Origin: Isoetes taiwanensis
Taxonomy: Eukaryota; Streptophyta; Lycopodiopsida; Isoetales; Isoetaceae
Length of the DNA: 64,000 nt
Assembly (NCBI GenBank): GCA_021234155.1
Contig: JAJEKV010000087.1
Span: forward strand, 1,781,409 to 1,845,408
Direction of reading: 5' to 3'
Shown here: in pieces, positions 22,620 through 33,284 of the stretch
Layout: every line of letters begins with the position of its first letter
Numbering within the stretch: the stretch's first letter is position 1
Notes under the pieces: generated by a model
Told to the model about the DNA's origin: nothing
What the model saw: the letters and a program-made list of their open reading frames with translations, nothing else
Database searches by the model: none
Translations under genes and position numbers: made by a program

Positions 22620-24500
22620 CATGATAGGAGGCATTCGTCTACGGCTATAATGGACATTACCATTCCTTACGTCAGGACAAAATGCAAGCCTTAGGCATGA
22701 TAGGATTTCCTTTATTCCTATTTCTTTTTCTGAAGGAGGTGGTCCCTTCAACCACACTATTAAATTATTTTATAAGTATTGATGTACTGTAATTCTGCAG
22801 GCCAATAGTGCATACTGTGGTATCTGCAAAAGCTTCGAGGCCTCTGCCTGGGGGCTATCTCTTGTCGTTTTGCATGTGTGCTCTTCTGTATAATCTTGTG
22901 TTTGATGATTTGTATTGTCTATTGTAAATGAACTACGATCCTAAAAGAACCATGTAACTCTTATTACTTCATGAAGTACTTTTACCTTCTATAATTCAAT
23001 TGTTCTTGTTACCTAGTTAACCCCAATGCTGAGGACAACATTATTTCAAGGGGGGAGAATGTGACGTTCCATGTACTTATACAGTATACATATAAATACC
23101 ATGACACATCACTAGAGTATAATTAGACCTTATGGGCCATCAGGGGATAACTTGGGCTAAACTAAAAGGGCTTTTGTTAGCTATGCTAAATTGTTAATAA
23201 ATTAATTAAGCTAGACTAATTAATGCTATTAATTAGTAAATAAATAAGGTCTTTAATTGGTAAATGTAAGCCAATTAGGGAGCACCACCTGGACCAATTA
23301 GATTGGCCAGGAGATACTTGCTAAAATTAGGGGGCAAATGGGGCCCTACCCCCGAATTCTGCTCCAAATCGATTTGGAAAGAGTTGGATAAGGAAGGAGC
23401 TACCTGCCGTTGTACCCTAACCTGAAGAATGGAAGCCTTTCGTGATAATGGCTTTATCCAAAAGACCGGTTAGTCTCTAGATAGTTTGTGCTTCAGCTAA
23501 CCCTTACATGACTAGATGGATGGGTAAATTCTCTTTTATGTGCTACTCAGATGATGATGGATATTTTACGTTTTTCTGTTCCTGCGAGATGCTCGGGATT
23601 AAGGGTAGGTAGAGATCTGAAAAGCTCAATAGTAGTAGACATGTTTCTGGCTAAAACCCTTAAGACCCAGTAATTGCGGCCTGTGGTTCAACGCCAAATA
23701 ACAATCACAACTGGTGAAGTGGGGGCGGAGCCTTGCTGAGTGTGGCCACTGGGGCTCCTACAGTGTGCTAGGCTTATAGTCAGTCACTGAGTGTGGGCTG
23801 GGTATGGGTCTGACACCCCCTGGATCACAAGATGCGTGCCTATAAGGATGTCTTGGACTCGGTATAGATTTAGGGGGGTAAGTCGAGTACGGATGCGTGT
23901 GCACCCGCGTGGCACGTATCCTCTAGCACACCCATGGATCCATTGTGATTCTGGGGGGAGCCATCCCTTTCCTGCCTCATTGGACTGGAGTAGTCGCATA
24001 GGGTGACTCCATGAGATTACGTCGCTGGAAGGCTACAACCTCGCCATAGCATGATTCAGCCTATCTGCAAAAAGTGCACAGGAGGGGCGAATGGAGTGCA
24101 CTATCCTAAATTGTTCTATGCCAGCCAATGCCATGTTATACTTCTGTCTGTTGTTTTCTGGAGGCCCTGACCGTCAGTCGATCCCTCTCGAGTCTGAGCC
24201 CGGGGTAGAGCCGTATTTATGGTGCATTTCTTATGTTATATTGTCATTGTGTTGTTGCTTATACGGGAGATGGATGGACCACCCTTCGTGGTAATATATT
24301 ATTTTGCGTATGCTTGCGAGGTGCTAACATGTGCGTACGCTTCTGCTGTATAGGATTCTCATAGAAGGCGTGGGACGAATGACACCTCCGTGTCCTTCAT
24401 TCGGACACTTGGCCATCTCAAGTGGTCCGAGTTAGACGGAGGGCCCTTTCATGGTGATGTAGTCACCAAGGGAGAGGAGTTTTCCCATATTTATATGGTG
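22620..24500 (+). mobile_element. 3' end and LTR of a second, related chromovirus
   Basis: 22620-23047 aligns with the 3' untranslated region at 16880-17336. A polypurine tract 'aaggggggagaa' (23048-23059) is followed by an LTR beginning TGTGACGTTCC at 23060 and alignable to about 24500. The LTR is more diverged than the two of the 7.8-18.7 kb element are from each other, so it comes from a different family member. All coding sequence upstream is missing. Confidence 0.85.
23060..24500 (+). repeat. LTR of the second chromovirus
   Basis: About 1.44 kb, matching the expected length of the 5' LTR at 7807 once its MITE is removed. It lacks the MITE; the corresponding site reads 'tatagtcagtcactgag' near 23777. 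Confidence 0.8.
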
Positions 24501-25018
24501 GGAGCATCATATAGATTCTGGGAGCGTCACATATCGCATATTTATTCAGCATTAAGTAAAAATTCAGCACTATATTATTAGATATTACAATAATTGCGAT
24601 AGCGATTCTTTTAAGCATTTTGGATGCTATTACAGTCCAGTTATGAATGTTTCTTTTTATTGCATGGCTTCTTTAAGTGTCTCCTTGATGGAAAAGATCG
24701 CATTGGCGATCTTGTCTACCGTTTTTTGCGTATCGTAAGATAATTTGATCCTTCAGTATAATCTCAAATTGGACATATATGAGGCACAACATTGTTTACT
24801 GCAAGCGAAGCATATTTTTTTCAAATTTTGAACGACTTGAAGGCTTTTCTGCTTTAGACCAAGCACGATTAATTATAAACTACCCTTCCAAATGTAAAAT
24901 GAAAATGTACTTTCTCTCAAATTAATGAATTCGTGCTTTTTTGTCAAAATATTTGTGTGTGAGTTAACTTGATAAGACCAAGGTTTTGGTAATTTCCTTT
25001 TCGCAGCATCCACCTTAA

Positions 25019-25420
25019 ACCCCCTTAAACCCCCTTTGGTTTGGGTGCATATTCACACAGGGGGTGACTCCGGGCAACGAGAGCTGTTGGATAGGCATAT
25101 TCATCCCTTATTCCTTAATCTACACCGTACGTAAAGTTCCTCGTTTGTGGGGTATGCAAGTACAAGATTTGCTATACTGTATATCAAGATTTGCAAAATA
25201 CTATAAGATTTTAAGCAAAATACTATATGGTGTTGATTTTGTACCTGTAAAATATAATTAAAAGGGTTCTCGCTGCCCTATGTCACTCACCGTGTGAATA
25301 TGCACCCAAACCAAAGGGGGTTTAAGGGGGTTTTTAATTTAAATGTGTTGGACCCAATGGTTGTGTTAGTTAATGTTAATTTTTATTATGTGTTAGTTGT
25401 TATACTAAAAAACATTTTGG
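25019..25420. mobile_element. Inverted-repeat (TIR/foldback) element
   Basis: The left arm 'ccccctttggtttgggtgca' to 'gggcaacgagagc' (about 25020-25085) is mirrored by the right arm ending 'tgcacccaaaccaaaggggg' (about 25267-25345) around an internal stretch of about 180 bases. The right arm extends further ('aaatgtgttggacccaatgg') and that extension is found, opposite-oriented, at 61020-61190. No coding. Likely a non-autonomous element whose left end is truncated. Confidence 0.7.
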
Positions 25421-25569
25421 GCCCTTCGGGCCCTAAAAAAAGCAAACATACGAAAAAACTTGAAAATCAAAGAACTTGATAATTGATTACATACGCTTTA
25501 AAAGCATATTATTTAAAAATTTATTAAGTCATTGAAGACAGCAAAAGTATTAAAGCAATTTTGAAGCAC

Positions 25570-25986
25570 TCAAAATGGATAGCGGCTTAAGATACGATGC
25601 ATATGTTGGTTGATTTGCCTATCAAACAGTCTGCAGAGGGCAGTTAGCCTGTTTACTTGTGCACATAATTGCCTCCGCTGATCCATGTCCAAATGAATGT
25701 GTGCATCAAGTATGAAGTTCTCAATAGGGTTCAATGCATTACGGATTTGTTGCATAGACGATCACATGTCATTGATGTATCCAACTATCCACAACGACAT
25801 AACGTCAATAGGGTCCTTGCCATATGGAGGTGGTGGTTGTGCTGATGGCGGAGGAACTAACTGAACTTGAACTTCAACTGTTGGGCTTTCTGGTACTATG
25901 ATAATTTCGGGCTCCACATTATTGCTTGCTTCAGGAATGACGAGGATGTCACGTGGAGGTGATTCATTGGGGGCCATTCGTCTCAT
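25570..25986 (-). pseudogene. Unidentified ORF with one in-frame stop
   Basis: Minus strand, one frame from 25986 to 25570 with a single TGA at about 25762. The first half is proline-rich and acidic ('IIVPESPTVEVQVQLVPPP', 'DPIDVMSLWIVGYIND'). The second half is helical and charged ('NALNPIENFILDAHIHLDMD', 'LFDRQINQHMHRILSRYP'). It reads like the C-terminal region of a longer protein, possibly a transposon-associated one, but I do not recognise the family. Confidence 0.4.
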
Positions 25987-25999
25987 TGTAATATCTGGA

Positions 26000-27150
26000 A
26001 CTAATATCTACTATTAAAAAAGAAACACAATTGTTAATAACTAGTAATTTTAAAAACAATATGACAAACACAACCTTCTAAAACTTCTAATACTAATATG
26101 TAGCAAGGGTTACATTTTATTTTTCCAAGGTTAAAGGATGTTTTTTTGGACACTTTTCGATTTAGGGCAGGTTTAGGGTTCCAGCATTCCACGATGGCAG
26201 TGTGCATGCTTGAAGACATGGTTCTGGGGGCCAGATTTTTCTGTGTTATTGCGAGATCAGGGGGTAAAGGCCGTCCTACAGCAGATCCAAGCTGCTGGAT
26301 CGATTTCTAGAGTGTGAATGCTGCGGATTGAAGCGTGAATGCTGCGTGAAACTGCCGGGTTGAAGCCAAATCAGAGGTTATGGGTATTCTTCTCAGACAA
26401 TCCGGCTGTATGCTGTGTGGCAACGAAAAAGTAATGCTTTGAAGTTCTGGATTGGCCCTGGCATGCAGATTCCGGCTATGGCAGGCTACATATTCAGGGA
26501 AATGCTAAACAAAAGGAAAAGTTAAGGAAGATAAACATAAAGGAAAGCTTCAAGATCTGTCTCCATCTGCACTTTACCATGCTATATATTTGCCTGCAGG
26601 TTTTCAATTCTGAAAAGCAAGACCAAGTAATAAAACAACAGAATAACAACGGATCATGAAATATCTGCCATGAAATATCTGTGAAACAGAATGAAGGACG
26701 GATTTTGTTGAATATCTGTGAAACAGAATGAAAAACGGATTTCCTTATGAATGTCTAGCTCATGCTCATGCTAATATGTAGCATTATGATCAAATAAGAT
26801 TACAACCAAAAACCATTGTTAGCAAACAAAAAACAAAAATCTTGCATACCACAACTGTTGAATGAATTGTTCAACAGGACGGATCGAAAAACCAGCACAA
26901 AAACTTTTGAGAGAAGAGAACTTTTCTGGTTTCATGCATATGAATAAGGAGGACAAAATAAGAACCGTTAGATTGTTGAAGCTAAAAAAGATCGACGCTC
27001 CAAAAAAGCCGCACTCTAGAAATACTATTTAGTATGGCCCAATGAATACAACACTGAAATCATAGGAAAACCATGCCAAAAAGCATACAAAAACACAAAA
27101 AAACCCCATGTTATTATGCTACATATTCACTCCAATATTCCTACAATGGA
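26000..27150. other. No gene recognised
   Basis: AT-rich. Short repeats such as 'gaaatatctg' and 'ttgaatatctgtgaaacaga' (about 26655-26725) and 'tgaatgctgcg' are present. No convincing frame. Confidence 0.45.
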
Positions 27151-27154
27151 CAAT

Positions 27155-27355
27155 CGGAAGTGATGCAAACATACAAATATCTCGGAGTGGATGTCACAAC
27201 TAACATGCATTGGAATACTTGTAATTAGGAAAGAACAACTACAAGTAGGAAAGCTTTATGCAAAGTCAATGTTTTAAATCAGAGCTTTACGATTGGTATA
27301 TGTGATTCGTGTATTAGCAAAGCCAGTGTTCCTATATAATGTGAAGGTGTGGGGT
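27155..27355 (+). pseudogene. LINE reverse-transcriptase scrap (post-palm region)
   Basis: Translation gives 'QTYKYLGVDVTTNMHWNTC' and, 100 bases later, 'IRVLAKPVFLYNVKVWG'. This is the 'YLG...W..C' and 'LLYGVEVWG'-type pattern seen after the catalytic core of many LINE pol proteins. Stops and frameshifts lie between. It ends exactly where the DIRS-like fragment starts. Confidence 0.6.
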
Positions 27356-27389
27356 CCTGTGATGACATTGAAAAATGTTCAACAAGTTC

Positions 27390-28195
27390 TTTTGAGCTGT
27401 GCCTTATGGGTCAAGACTATTGTTCTATGTCATGTGTAGTTCTTAAAGGTCCTAATAAATTTTGTCTTATTTTAAACCTGCGTGTCTTGAACACTTTCTC
27501 GTCTATGCCTTCTTTTCATTACGAGCCCTTAGAATTACTCTCCCATTTATGTAAACAGAATGACTTTCTCTTTATGGTCGACTTAAAGTCTAGTTATCAT
27601 CATGTTGTTGTTTGGCTTCCTCATTGCACTTTTTTGGTTTTGAGTTAGATGGTCAATTCTTCTTCTTCAAGATCCTCCCCTTTGGTTTAGCTACAACTCC
27701 ATTTGTTTTTATCAAGCTTGTTAGACAATCACCTCTTTGGCGTGGCCAGAGCATTCGCTGCCTACCATGTGTAGATGACATCTTATTCCTTTGCCAATCA
27801 CTTCCAGAATCTCTTCAGACTCAAATCATCATTGATTTCCAGGATGTAGGCTTCTCTTAGTTTGGAAAAAGTATCCGTTCTGTCTTTCCCATCGTATCGT
27901 TTTCTTAGATTTCATTGTTGACTCTCATGCGGGGGTGTTTCACATCTCTGCTGCAAAAAAAATAGGGTCCTATCCGGCCGTCTTATGTCTAGCCAGGTTG
28001 CTGCTCGTAGAGTTGCTCAATTCTTGGGATTCATCCAATCCTTGCTCCCAGTTTTTGGTTCACTTATGTGTTGCCCTAACATACGGCCTTCATCTTGATC
28101 TTCGTCCTGCTAACCTATGGGACATTCCTTTTGCCTTGTCGTCACTTGCACGTCAAGAGCTTCTCAAAATTGACAGTGTAAGTTGGTCTCTAGGG
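27390..28195 (+). pseudogene. DIRS-like retrotransposon RT/RNase H fragment
   Basis: Several short frames in order give an RT of the tyrosine-recombinase (DIRS/Ngaro) type: 'NLRVLNTFSSMPSFHYEPL', 'MVDLKSSYHHVVV' (catalytic-core aspartate with YHH instead of the Ty3 YHQ), 'FGFELDGQFFFFKILPFGLA', 'RCLPCVDDILFL' (the DD motif) and, downstream, 'GVFHISAAKK' and 'AARRVAQFLGFIQSLLPVFG'. The last two match the segments that follow RT in DIRS elements. At least four frame breaks. No tyrosine recombinase or methyltransferase domain is seen here. Confidence 0.65.
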
Positions 28196-28953
28196 TAATT
28201 TTGCCATTCCGGAATATGGCAAAGTCGAACAGCCATTCCGGAACCTCTATACGGGCCGAACTACAAAACACTTGGGTTTCTACACAGTCACCTGCATGAC
28301 GCTTCGCGGTTTGATAAGTTCTCCCAGAGCGATCTTGGATTTTTTTGAACTTGCTCGAAGCAGGGTTCTTGAATGGAGGATTCAAGGAATATGAGATTGC
28401 AGAGAGTTATTTAGCTAATATAAGATTTGCAGCCAAGCAACTAAATTTGCTGCAATATTTTCGTACATCTAAATATGCATTATGAAAGACTTTGTCAACT
28501 AGAATTTGTAAAGGATTGAGGCCCTCCTACGAAAGAGAGCCATGTAAGCGTTTGATTCATCAGATGCCGAGATGCCGAGGTGTAGGGCCGATACACTCTT
28601 AGAGCATATCCATGCTGCCATCAAAATCCATGAATTAAATTGTGCTGGGTAAAAGGAAAGATTTATCCACATAATAATCTTACATTCAAGATGAAAATAG
28701 TAGATTTTTTCACCACAAAACTCGGGAGGTTATCCTCGAGTAAATTGAAAAAGCAAGTGGCAAAACTAGACATGGTTACACACGAGAAAAAAGAGAGACC
28801 AATTTGTAGTGTACGTTGGGTGGCCACTCCAGTGTGAAGGCAAAAGAAAAGAGTCGGAGCTCAGGCGTCTTCTTGGCGCTCATGCAACTCTGACTTCTAT
28901 TACATCTCCCATGCCTCCGTCTCCGTCTCCGTCTTCTTCTTGGCAAGCAGAGC

Positions 28954-31900
28954 ATGGCCTTGGGCGGCCGGCACCTTATCTCCTCCAGATTCTTGCCGCA
29001 TTGGCCTCGCCATCGCCGTCGGAATCCATCCCCTCTTAAGCGCCTCAAAACCAGCTGTCGTCCTCGCCCTGACTGGGATGTAAGCTTTTTTCCTTTCCTT
29101 TTTTTGCCGTTTCTGGCCTCAAGTTTTCCTTGTTTCTCAATCCAAGCATGCAAATATTTTCTTGCGGACACTTAGAGCTCTATAACGGTATACATTTCAT
29201 TTCCGAGGTCTTATTTTTATGAGTCTCTTGATTGGGGCTTTAAATTTGTATGTCATTGCAATAAGCCTTTTCCTTCCAACTTGGTAGATTGATCCATTCA
29301 AGGTATGGCACTGAATGCAATTTGGACCGGTTTTGCAGAGTACAATACACGACCTTTCAAGGTTTAAGTTAACTTCTGCACAGCTGGTGAGCAAATGAGT
29401 TTACGTTCTAATTTGAGGCAGTATGCTTTATGTATCTTCATGTGGTGTAAATGCCAACCTTTAACACATGCTTGTGGGTACACCGGGCTATCTGCTTCAA
29501 ATTTGGTCAGTGACTTGCTTATGGCCGTCCATGTGCATTGCAATTTGCTTCCCATCTATCGTTTCAATAGTTATCAAGTTAAGCGTGTTGAATTATACAT
29601 GTTAGCAGTCAGGTATAAGTTTTTGCTCAATACAGAAGTCAAATTCAGTAGCACTGTAAATGTAGGAAGGCAAAATTAAATGTGCAGCATCATCACTATT
29701 TATATTGAAGATAGCCCATTACAGTTGGAACTTTTGCAATTCTTATGAATCTACAGGGTAGAACCTTGGGAGCGGAAGCCATTTGGTTGTGTCTTTTGTT
29801 TTTGTATCCTTGTTTGGGTTTCTTTTTCTCTCTTGTGAATTGGGACACTCTTAGCTGCACGATTTATTCAAATATTTATATTCCGTTGCCCAATAGAAGG
29901 ATGTAATTTTTACAGGAAGCAAAGTCCAAATCTTGTAGGTCAACATGTCGTCCAAGGCTTAAAGCTGATTGTCAGATTTCAAAGCCCAAGCCCCTAAAAT
30001 CAAGCAAGAATGAAGGGGTGCTGGAAGGTATAAGCATATTTTCAGCTCCCTCAAGTTCTTCGATTTTCTACTTCTGGCATATGTAGTCACCTAGACATAT
30101 AGAGATCAAACCGGCGGTAACTAACTGAAGAATTTCTTATAGTGCACATCGATTTCTACAAGTTGAAGGTGATATAGGATATATTAGTTTTCTTAATTAC
30201 GAGGATATAAATGTTTCTATCTAATTTAGTATATTGTGCTAAATAGCCGGTCATAAGATTGAAGTTTGATCTTGTTTAGAAAATAATGCTGATATTATAG
30301 TTATGATGCTGCAGCAAACGTAAATGGAGATGCATGTGAAGAGAACTGTACAAACTATACAACTGTTGACTTTGAACAAGAAATACAGCAGTTCGAATCA
30401 CTAAAGTCATCCGTTTCAAATCCTTTGTTGTCAAGTATACGAGTCGCCAATAATTTGCCCCGCACCCCTTTGTTAGTAGTGCCAGGCAACGAAGTCGCAA
30501 ATATCCAGCGTACAGGTCCAAAAGCTGTGCTTATAAATTCTGAGGACAAGGAGAATTCCCAGAAGGGTCTTTGTAAAACGAAGCTTGACATGGAGAATGG
30601 CAGCTGCACTGATAACTCTGTAGAAGAACAAAGAGAGAACAAATTCTTAGCACACCAACCGCGAAACAGGAAGAACAGAAGGCATGGAATGCCAAAGCAG
30701 AGAAAGTTGAAAAGTTTAAAACAGAGGGCCAGTTTTGATAAGGAAAGAAATGGCAGTAGACAATTTATAGCAGAAAAATCAATTAAAAGCTCAAACATGG
30801 AGATTAAAGAACCGATATCTGCTCCTTCTGAGGTATGAGAATAAGCTTGCATTTTGTAATACTATTTATGGGAGTCTTACGGATTGATTGTTATGTCGAA
30901 GCTTTGTTATGGACCTTAGTCATTGGTAGACAAATACACTTATTCAAACTTCCACTTGAATTTGAGTTGTAATACCTGATATTAACACACAACTGTACCT
31001 ACTCAACTTTACATTAACTCTGATGCATTTTTCAGATTTAGCTTTTTGCCCTTGATTGGTTGTAATACCCGATATTAACATGCAACTGTACCTACTCAAC
31101 TTCATATTAACTCTCATGCATTTTTCAAGTTTAGCTTTCTGCCTTTGATGAAAATTTCTCTGAAAGTCAAAGACACCTAAATGATGGCCTTCAACTTTAT
31201 TAACTTAGAGGAGTACTCAGATTGAAACCTTACAATAGAGATAAGGTTAAAGCAGTCAATCACCTGAGTCAGACATGTTATGCTGTTTTGATCTTGGAGT
31301 TTCCTTTGACATCAGGATCTATCGTGCTCTGGAGAAGAACCACATGGGACTGTGGGATTTTCAGATGGATCATCAAGTCAGTTTGAGCAAATTGAACAGG
31401 TGCGTTCTTCATTATTTCTTTCCTGTTAAAAGATTTTGCATAAAAGTTCTTATGGAAGGTTGGTGTGGTGATATTAAGATACCGGGGCAGCCGACAGTAC
31501 TTAGGATTCTATGACTACAGATTGAGAGAAAACAGCCAATTTGTTATGGGAGTTCTGTTTTACACTTGACTGGATGCATTTCATCTCCTTTACGGCATTT
31601 CTGCCAACTTGCTTACTGAAGATTGACTAGCGTAGGACACGTATTTCTTACAGGAATTACAAAAACAAATGCAGTGTCAACAAGAACTCATCCAAGAGAT
31701 CAAAGAGTTGAAAGATTATACAACAAAAGAGTTCGCCAATCTTCAGGTAAATTTCAATTTTTAATTGATGCTTTTGGAGAAATGTCATACTAAATTGTTT
31801 TCCTGGAGCTTCAGACACTGGTACAGAAAATGATAGTAATTCAGGAGAGCAAGGCAAATGGAAGTTCGTGTGCATCTTCTATTTGCACCAAGCAGGATCA

Positions 31901-33284
31901 GGATGCTGAGAGAGGTTTTTGTTTTCGTCTGTTTACTGTTGTAAATGCGTTTAGTTACCAATCAATTCACTACACCCCCTTTTCATGTTTTTTTGAACAG
32001 CCATCGTACACACAGCATCAGCTCACAAAGAGTCTTTAAATGCAGCAGGGATCCCAGCAAATGCCGTTCATCAAGACTGCCCACCAAAGGTAGCATGTAG
32101 TTTTGGCATTCACTTATGGGTTATGTTTACATAATCATCTGCACTTTTGCAGCCCCGAAGCATCCCTGTGTACTTAAGAGAGCGTACTTCTGGGCAGCAT
32201 AGTTTTCCCAAAAGAATGGAAACAGTGGACTGCGTAGAGACCCCATCTGTCTTGGAGAACGTTTCAGGCTTATGCCCGACTGAGGAAGCTAAATACAGAA
32301 GCAATATACATCACACAAAAAATCTCCTTGATCTCAGTGACAAGATTTTAGGGAATATTATTCAAGATGATGTCCGTCAACCTAAAACCAGAATCCAAAA
32401 TCCAACACGCAATGAGCAAGGCTCGCATCCTTCTATGAAAAATATGGTTGACAAGTTTGACAAAAGGGAAAATCCTCTTTTCGAGTGTGACCAATCTAGA
32501 ACACGAATACCCTTTGCTCATCACCTGATTAAGCCCGGGCAGAACAGATGTGAAGGTAATTCAGATTCTAGGTATTCTACTTATGACAATGTCAGAATGG
32601 TAACAGATAGGGAAGCCACCACCAACAATGGCATTGCTCCAGATGCAAAAAGAAAAGAAAAGTCTATTTTATTTATAACGGGTGACGAGGAATCAAAATC
32701 CGCAATTTCAAGATCAGTCATCAGTGAACAGAAAAGGCTTCACACCAGATTGGGAAGAGGAGAAAAGGAAAGAACACATGGCTCTGGAAAAATGAGTACC
32801 TGTAAGACCATGAAACCACTAAACACAGGCCAAAGGAGAAATATTAAACTAGCTGAGGAAGAACCAGATTTGATGTCTCAGAAGTTTATTGACTCCAGTA
32901 TGTTCCTGACAAAGCCTAACCAGGAAAATGGAGCAACTGTGCTTAACACCAGGTTTCAAAGCACTAGAGATGATTTTCTCTTGAGCAACTCGAAGGAATC
33001 AAGCATAGATGAGGTTCCTCGATTGCATCTTACAGGGTGGGCAAGAGCATTTCTTGAACCAGATTCTCATAATGGTACATGGAAAAAGTTATACCAATTA
33101 CAATATTTTGCTTTGCCATCCTGTAGTAGTTCCTAATAATGAATTATTTGCAGATACACAGGTACCTATGAAGGAAAAGCCAGGAATAAAACCCATGGGC
33201 ACAGAGAAGCAAAATCGTAGTAACTTTGCCAGTAGTATCAGAAGAGGGTGTGCATGGGCTCCAATAGAGCCAGCAAGGGGTTGA
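28954..33284 (+). CDS. Nine-exon gene, 724-residue protein, unidentified (KEN motif, basic region, coiled coil)
   Basis: Exons by GT..AG sites: 28954-29079, 29916-30027, 30315-30832, 31316-31399, 31654-31746, 31815-31914, 32001-32089, 32153-33074, 33154-33284. Every join keeps the frame (2175 nt including TGA), which is strong evidence for a real gene. Residues 1-50 are arginine-rich ('HWPRHRRRNPSPLKRLK'). 'EDKENSQ' around 158-160 is a KEN box and 'RTPL' (129-132) is D-box-like, both APC/C degron types. A basic stretch at about 195-217 could be a nuclear signal. Residues about 272-335 form a short coiled coil ('ELQKQMQCQQELIQEIKELK'). The rest is polar and probably disordered; the end is 'GCAWAPIEPARG'. 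I do not recognise the family; a nuclear, cell-cycle-related role is a guess from the degrons. The start codon is uncertain because no 5' evidence exists. Confidence 0.7.
30965..31150. repeat. 92-bp tandem duplication in intron 3
   Basis: 'gtaatacctgatattaacac' to 'tttttcagatttagcttttt' occurs twice in succession with a few changes, inside the intron between exons 3 and 4 of the nine-exon gene. Confidence 0.85.

Noticed and set aside
28776-29171. 131-codon minus-strand ORF over exon 1 of the nine-exon gene
   Set aside because: Arginine-rich complement of the proline/serine-rich leader; the plus-strand exon has splice support and joins in frame to eight further exons.
29289-29303. Possible 15-base micro-exon in intron 1 of the nine-exon gene
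   Set aside because: It has flanking AG and GT and would keep the frame, but so short a match is expected by chance and is not needed for an open protein.
30355-30852. 165-codon minus-strand ORF over exon 3
   Set aside because: Shadow of the 518-base coding exon; the plus strand carries the frame that continues through the splice sites.
28954-33284. Identification of the nine-exon gene as shugoshin or a PAIR1/PRD3-type meiotic protein
   Set aside because: Only general features (coiled coil, basic patches, degrons) agree; no diagnostic motif of either family was found.
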